Below, one piece after another: positions 6,209 to 6,865 of a stretch of DNA of 6,865 bases. The notes beneath the pieces are model-generated. The model was given only the letters and a program-made list of their open reading frames with translations, did no database searches and had not been told where the DNA came from. Position 1 is the stretch's first letter; every line of letters begins with the position of its first letter. Location of the stretch: assembly GCA_937893225.1 (NCBI GenBank), contig CALBJM010000127.1, positions 1-6,865 on the forward strand, read 5' to 3'. Position numbers and translations under genes: made by a program. Source of the DNA: an uncultured Erysipelotrichaceae bacterium (lineage in GTDB: Bacteria; Bacillota_I; Bacilli_A; Erysipelotrichales; Erysipelotrichaceae).

Positions 6209-6698
6209 AAGAAACAACAGCCCCAATCATTCCATAAGAAACGATCGTCATAATTACTGCTGCTAATAATATTCCTAGTAAAATAGATAAAGATGCTTTT
6301 TTCAAATCCATATCAAATACAGAAGCAACCAACGCACCCGTCCAAGCACCAGTACCAGGAAGTGGAATCCCTACAAACAATAACAATCCCCAAAATCCAT
6401 ATCGATCAATCTTCGGCTTATTCTTTTCTGCCTTAGCCATGATCCAATCCGTTATCTTACTCATATGATGTTCACTCATCCAATGCAATATTTTCTTAAT
6501 CAAAAGCAAAATAAAAGGAATGGGAAGAATATTACCTATGACACACCAAAATACACCTGACCATAGTGGCATATTCAATAACTTAGCTAATATCAAACCA
6601 CCTCGTTCTTCAATCAGTGGAATCATCGAAACAAAAAACACACTCAACCAATGCGGAAAAGCAACATGTGCTGCCCACCATCCAACAAATGCTTCCAT
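6207..6698 (-). CDS. Small multi-pass membrane protein, COG2426 'small multidrug export' family
   Basis: The 163-residue product belongs to the family named putative small multidrug export protein (COG2426, Pfam Sm_multidrug_ex). Export activity is, as far as I know, not well established, so the name should be read cautiously. Hydrophobic segments lie at about 14-30, 44-68, 101-126 and 134-160, with a polar, lysine-rich stretch at about 69-98. Family landmarks are SMIPLIEERGG (24-34), GNILPIPFILLL (55-66) and IPLPGTGAWTGAL (111-123). There is no cleavable signal peptide. I chose the ATG at 6698: GAGGTGAT at 6702-6709 is an almost perfect anti-Shine-Dalgarno complement with 7 bases from its GAGG core. 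An in-frame GTG at 6701 would be too close. Length is typical of the family. It is divergent from the tRNA gene, followed by its own terminator, and has no functional neighbour that hints at a substrate. Confidence 0.85.
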   Translation of the reverse strand: MEAFVGWWAAHVAFPHWLSVFFVSMIPLIEERGGLILAKLLNMPLWSGVFWCVIGNILPIPFILLLIKKILHWMSEHHMSKITDWIMAKAEKNKPKIDRYGFWGLLLFVGIPLPGTGAWTGALVASVFDMDLKKASLSILLGILLAAVIMTIVSYGMIGAVVS

Positions 6699-6701
6699 CA
6701 C

Positions 6702-6709
6702 ATCACCTC
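6702..6709 (-). promoter_or_regulatory. Strong ribosome binding site deciding the start of the COG2426 gene
   Basis: GAGGTGAT on the minus strand is an 8-base perfect complement to the conserved 3' end of 16S rRNA. Its spacing favours the ATG at 6698 over the GTG at 6701. Confidence 0.75.
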
Positions 6710-6722
6710 TTTCAACCCGCTT

Positions 6723-6751
6723 ACTTTAGCATGTATTTTCCTATTCCACAA
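6723..6751 (-). promoter_or_regulatory. Possible promoter of the COG2426 membrane-protein gene
   Basis: On the minus strand TTGTGG (6746-6751) and TAAAGT (6723-6728) are separated by 17 bp, and TG at 6730-6731 makes an extended -10 (TGCTAAAGT). Matches are 3 of 6 and 4 of 6, so the call rests mostly on spacing and the TG extension. No better candidate is visible between the gene and the divergent tRNA promoter. Confidence 0.4.
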
Positions 6752-6779
6752 CAAATCCAAAAAAAATTTCACATTTTTA

Positions 6780-6808
6780 TTGACAGGCATATAAATAATT
6801 GGTATATT
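6780..6808 (+). promoter_or_regulatory. Strong sigma-A promoter of the tRNA gene
   Basis: TTGACA (6780-6785, perfect) and TATATT (6803-6808, 5 of 6) are separated by the optimal 17 bp. Transcription would start near 6815, about 18 nt before the mature tRNA 5' end, as usual for stable RNA genes. An AT-rich A-tract stretch just upstream (6757-6779) could act as an UP element. Confidence 0.85.
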
Positions 6809-6832
6809 AATTGAGCATTCAGTGAGACATGC

Positions 6833-6865
6833 GGGCCTGTAGCTCAGGTGGTTAGAGCGCACCCC
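6833..6865 (+). tRNA. 5' part of a tRNA, most likely tRNA-Ile(GAU), cut by window edge
   Basis: The sequence gives a 7-base acceptor strand GGGCCTG (6833-6839), U8 and A9, a D stem GCTC/GAGC (6842-6845 with 6855-6858) around the loop AGGTGGTTA, base G26, and the 5' anticodon-stem strand CACCC (6860-6864). The D-arm and CACCCC combination is characteristic of bacterial tRNA-Ile(GAU). The anticodon itself lies beyond the window, so the isotype is inferred from similarity. It may head a tRNA or rRNA cluster to the right. Confidence 0.88.

Noticed and set aside
5647..6253. Plus-strand open frames of 70-82 residues
   Set aside because: They are antisense to ispD, which has every family motif in order; low-complexity products without homology features.
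6520..6814. Plus-strand open frames of 65 and 69 residues upstream of the tRNA
   Set aside because: They are antisense to the membrane-protein gene and its promoter region, and the second runs through the tRNA promoter.

Overview
The window looks like ordinary chromosomal DNA from a low-GC Gram-positive bacterium (Bacillota). The evidence is AT-rich intergenic DNA, strong GGAGG/GAGGTGAT-type ribosome binding sites, a comFA-comFC competence pair beside secA, a lactose/cellobiose-type PTS protein with a GH1 phospho-glucosidase, and an isoprenoid gene of the MEP pathway. The protein style is reminiscent of Erysipelotrichia, but that placement is an impression, not a demonstration.

Layout. Positions 1-1709 (minus strand) hold the first 569 codons of secA, cut by the left edge. 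Upstream of it on the same strand are comFC (1795-2400) and comFA (2388-3539), which overlap by 13 bp. secA has its own sigma-A promoter in the 85-bp gap after comFC. A 130-bp divergent intergenic region (3540-3669) separates comFA from a plus-strand two-gene operon. That operon encodes a stand-alone PTS IIB protein (3670-3978) and a 6-phospho-beta-glucosidase (3988-5466). Its promoter has an extended -10, a CcpA/cre-like sequence in the spacer and a palindrome over the -35 box. A hairpin terminator at 5475-5513 lies between this operon and the convergent ispD (5511-6149, minus). Upstream of ispD is a small membrane protein of the COG2426 'small multidrug export' family (6207-6698, minus), ending in its own perfect 10-bp terminator hairpin. 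At the right edge a plus-strand tRNA, most likely tRNA-Ile(GAU), begins at 6833 behind a near-consensus promoter and is cut after 33 nt.

How the genes work together. ComFA (DNA-dependent ATPase) and ComFC act in uptake of transforming single-stranded DNA. SecA is the preprotein translocase motor. The IIB and GH1 proteins form the core of a beta-glucoside route: IIB passes phosphate to sugar at a IIC permease, and the GH1 enzyme cleaves the phosphorylated disaccharide. The IIC and IIA partners are not in the window. IspD makes CDP-methylerythritol for isoprenoids. There is no gene-free stretch above 300 bp, and I see no mobile element, CRISPR array or clearly new system. The most interesting points are the orphan IIB/GH1 pair and its regulatory region.
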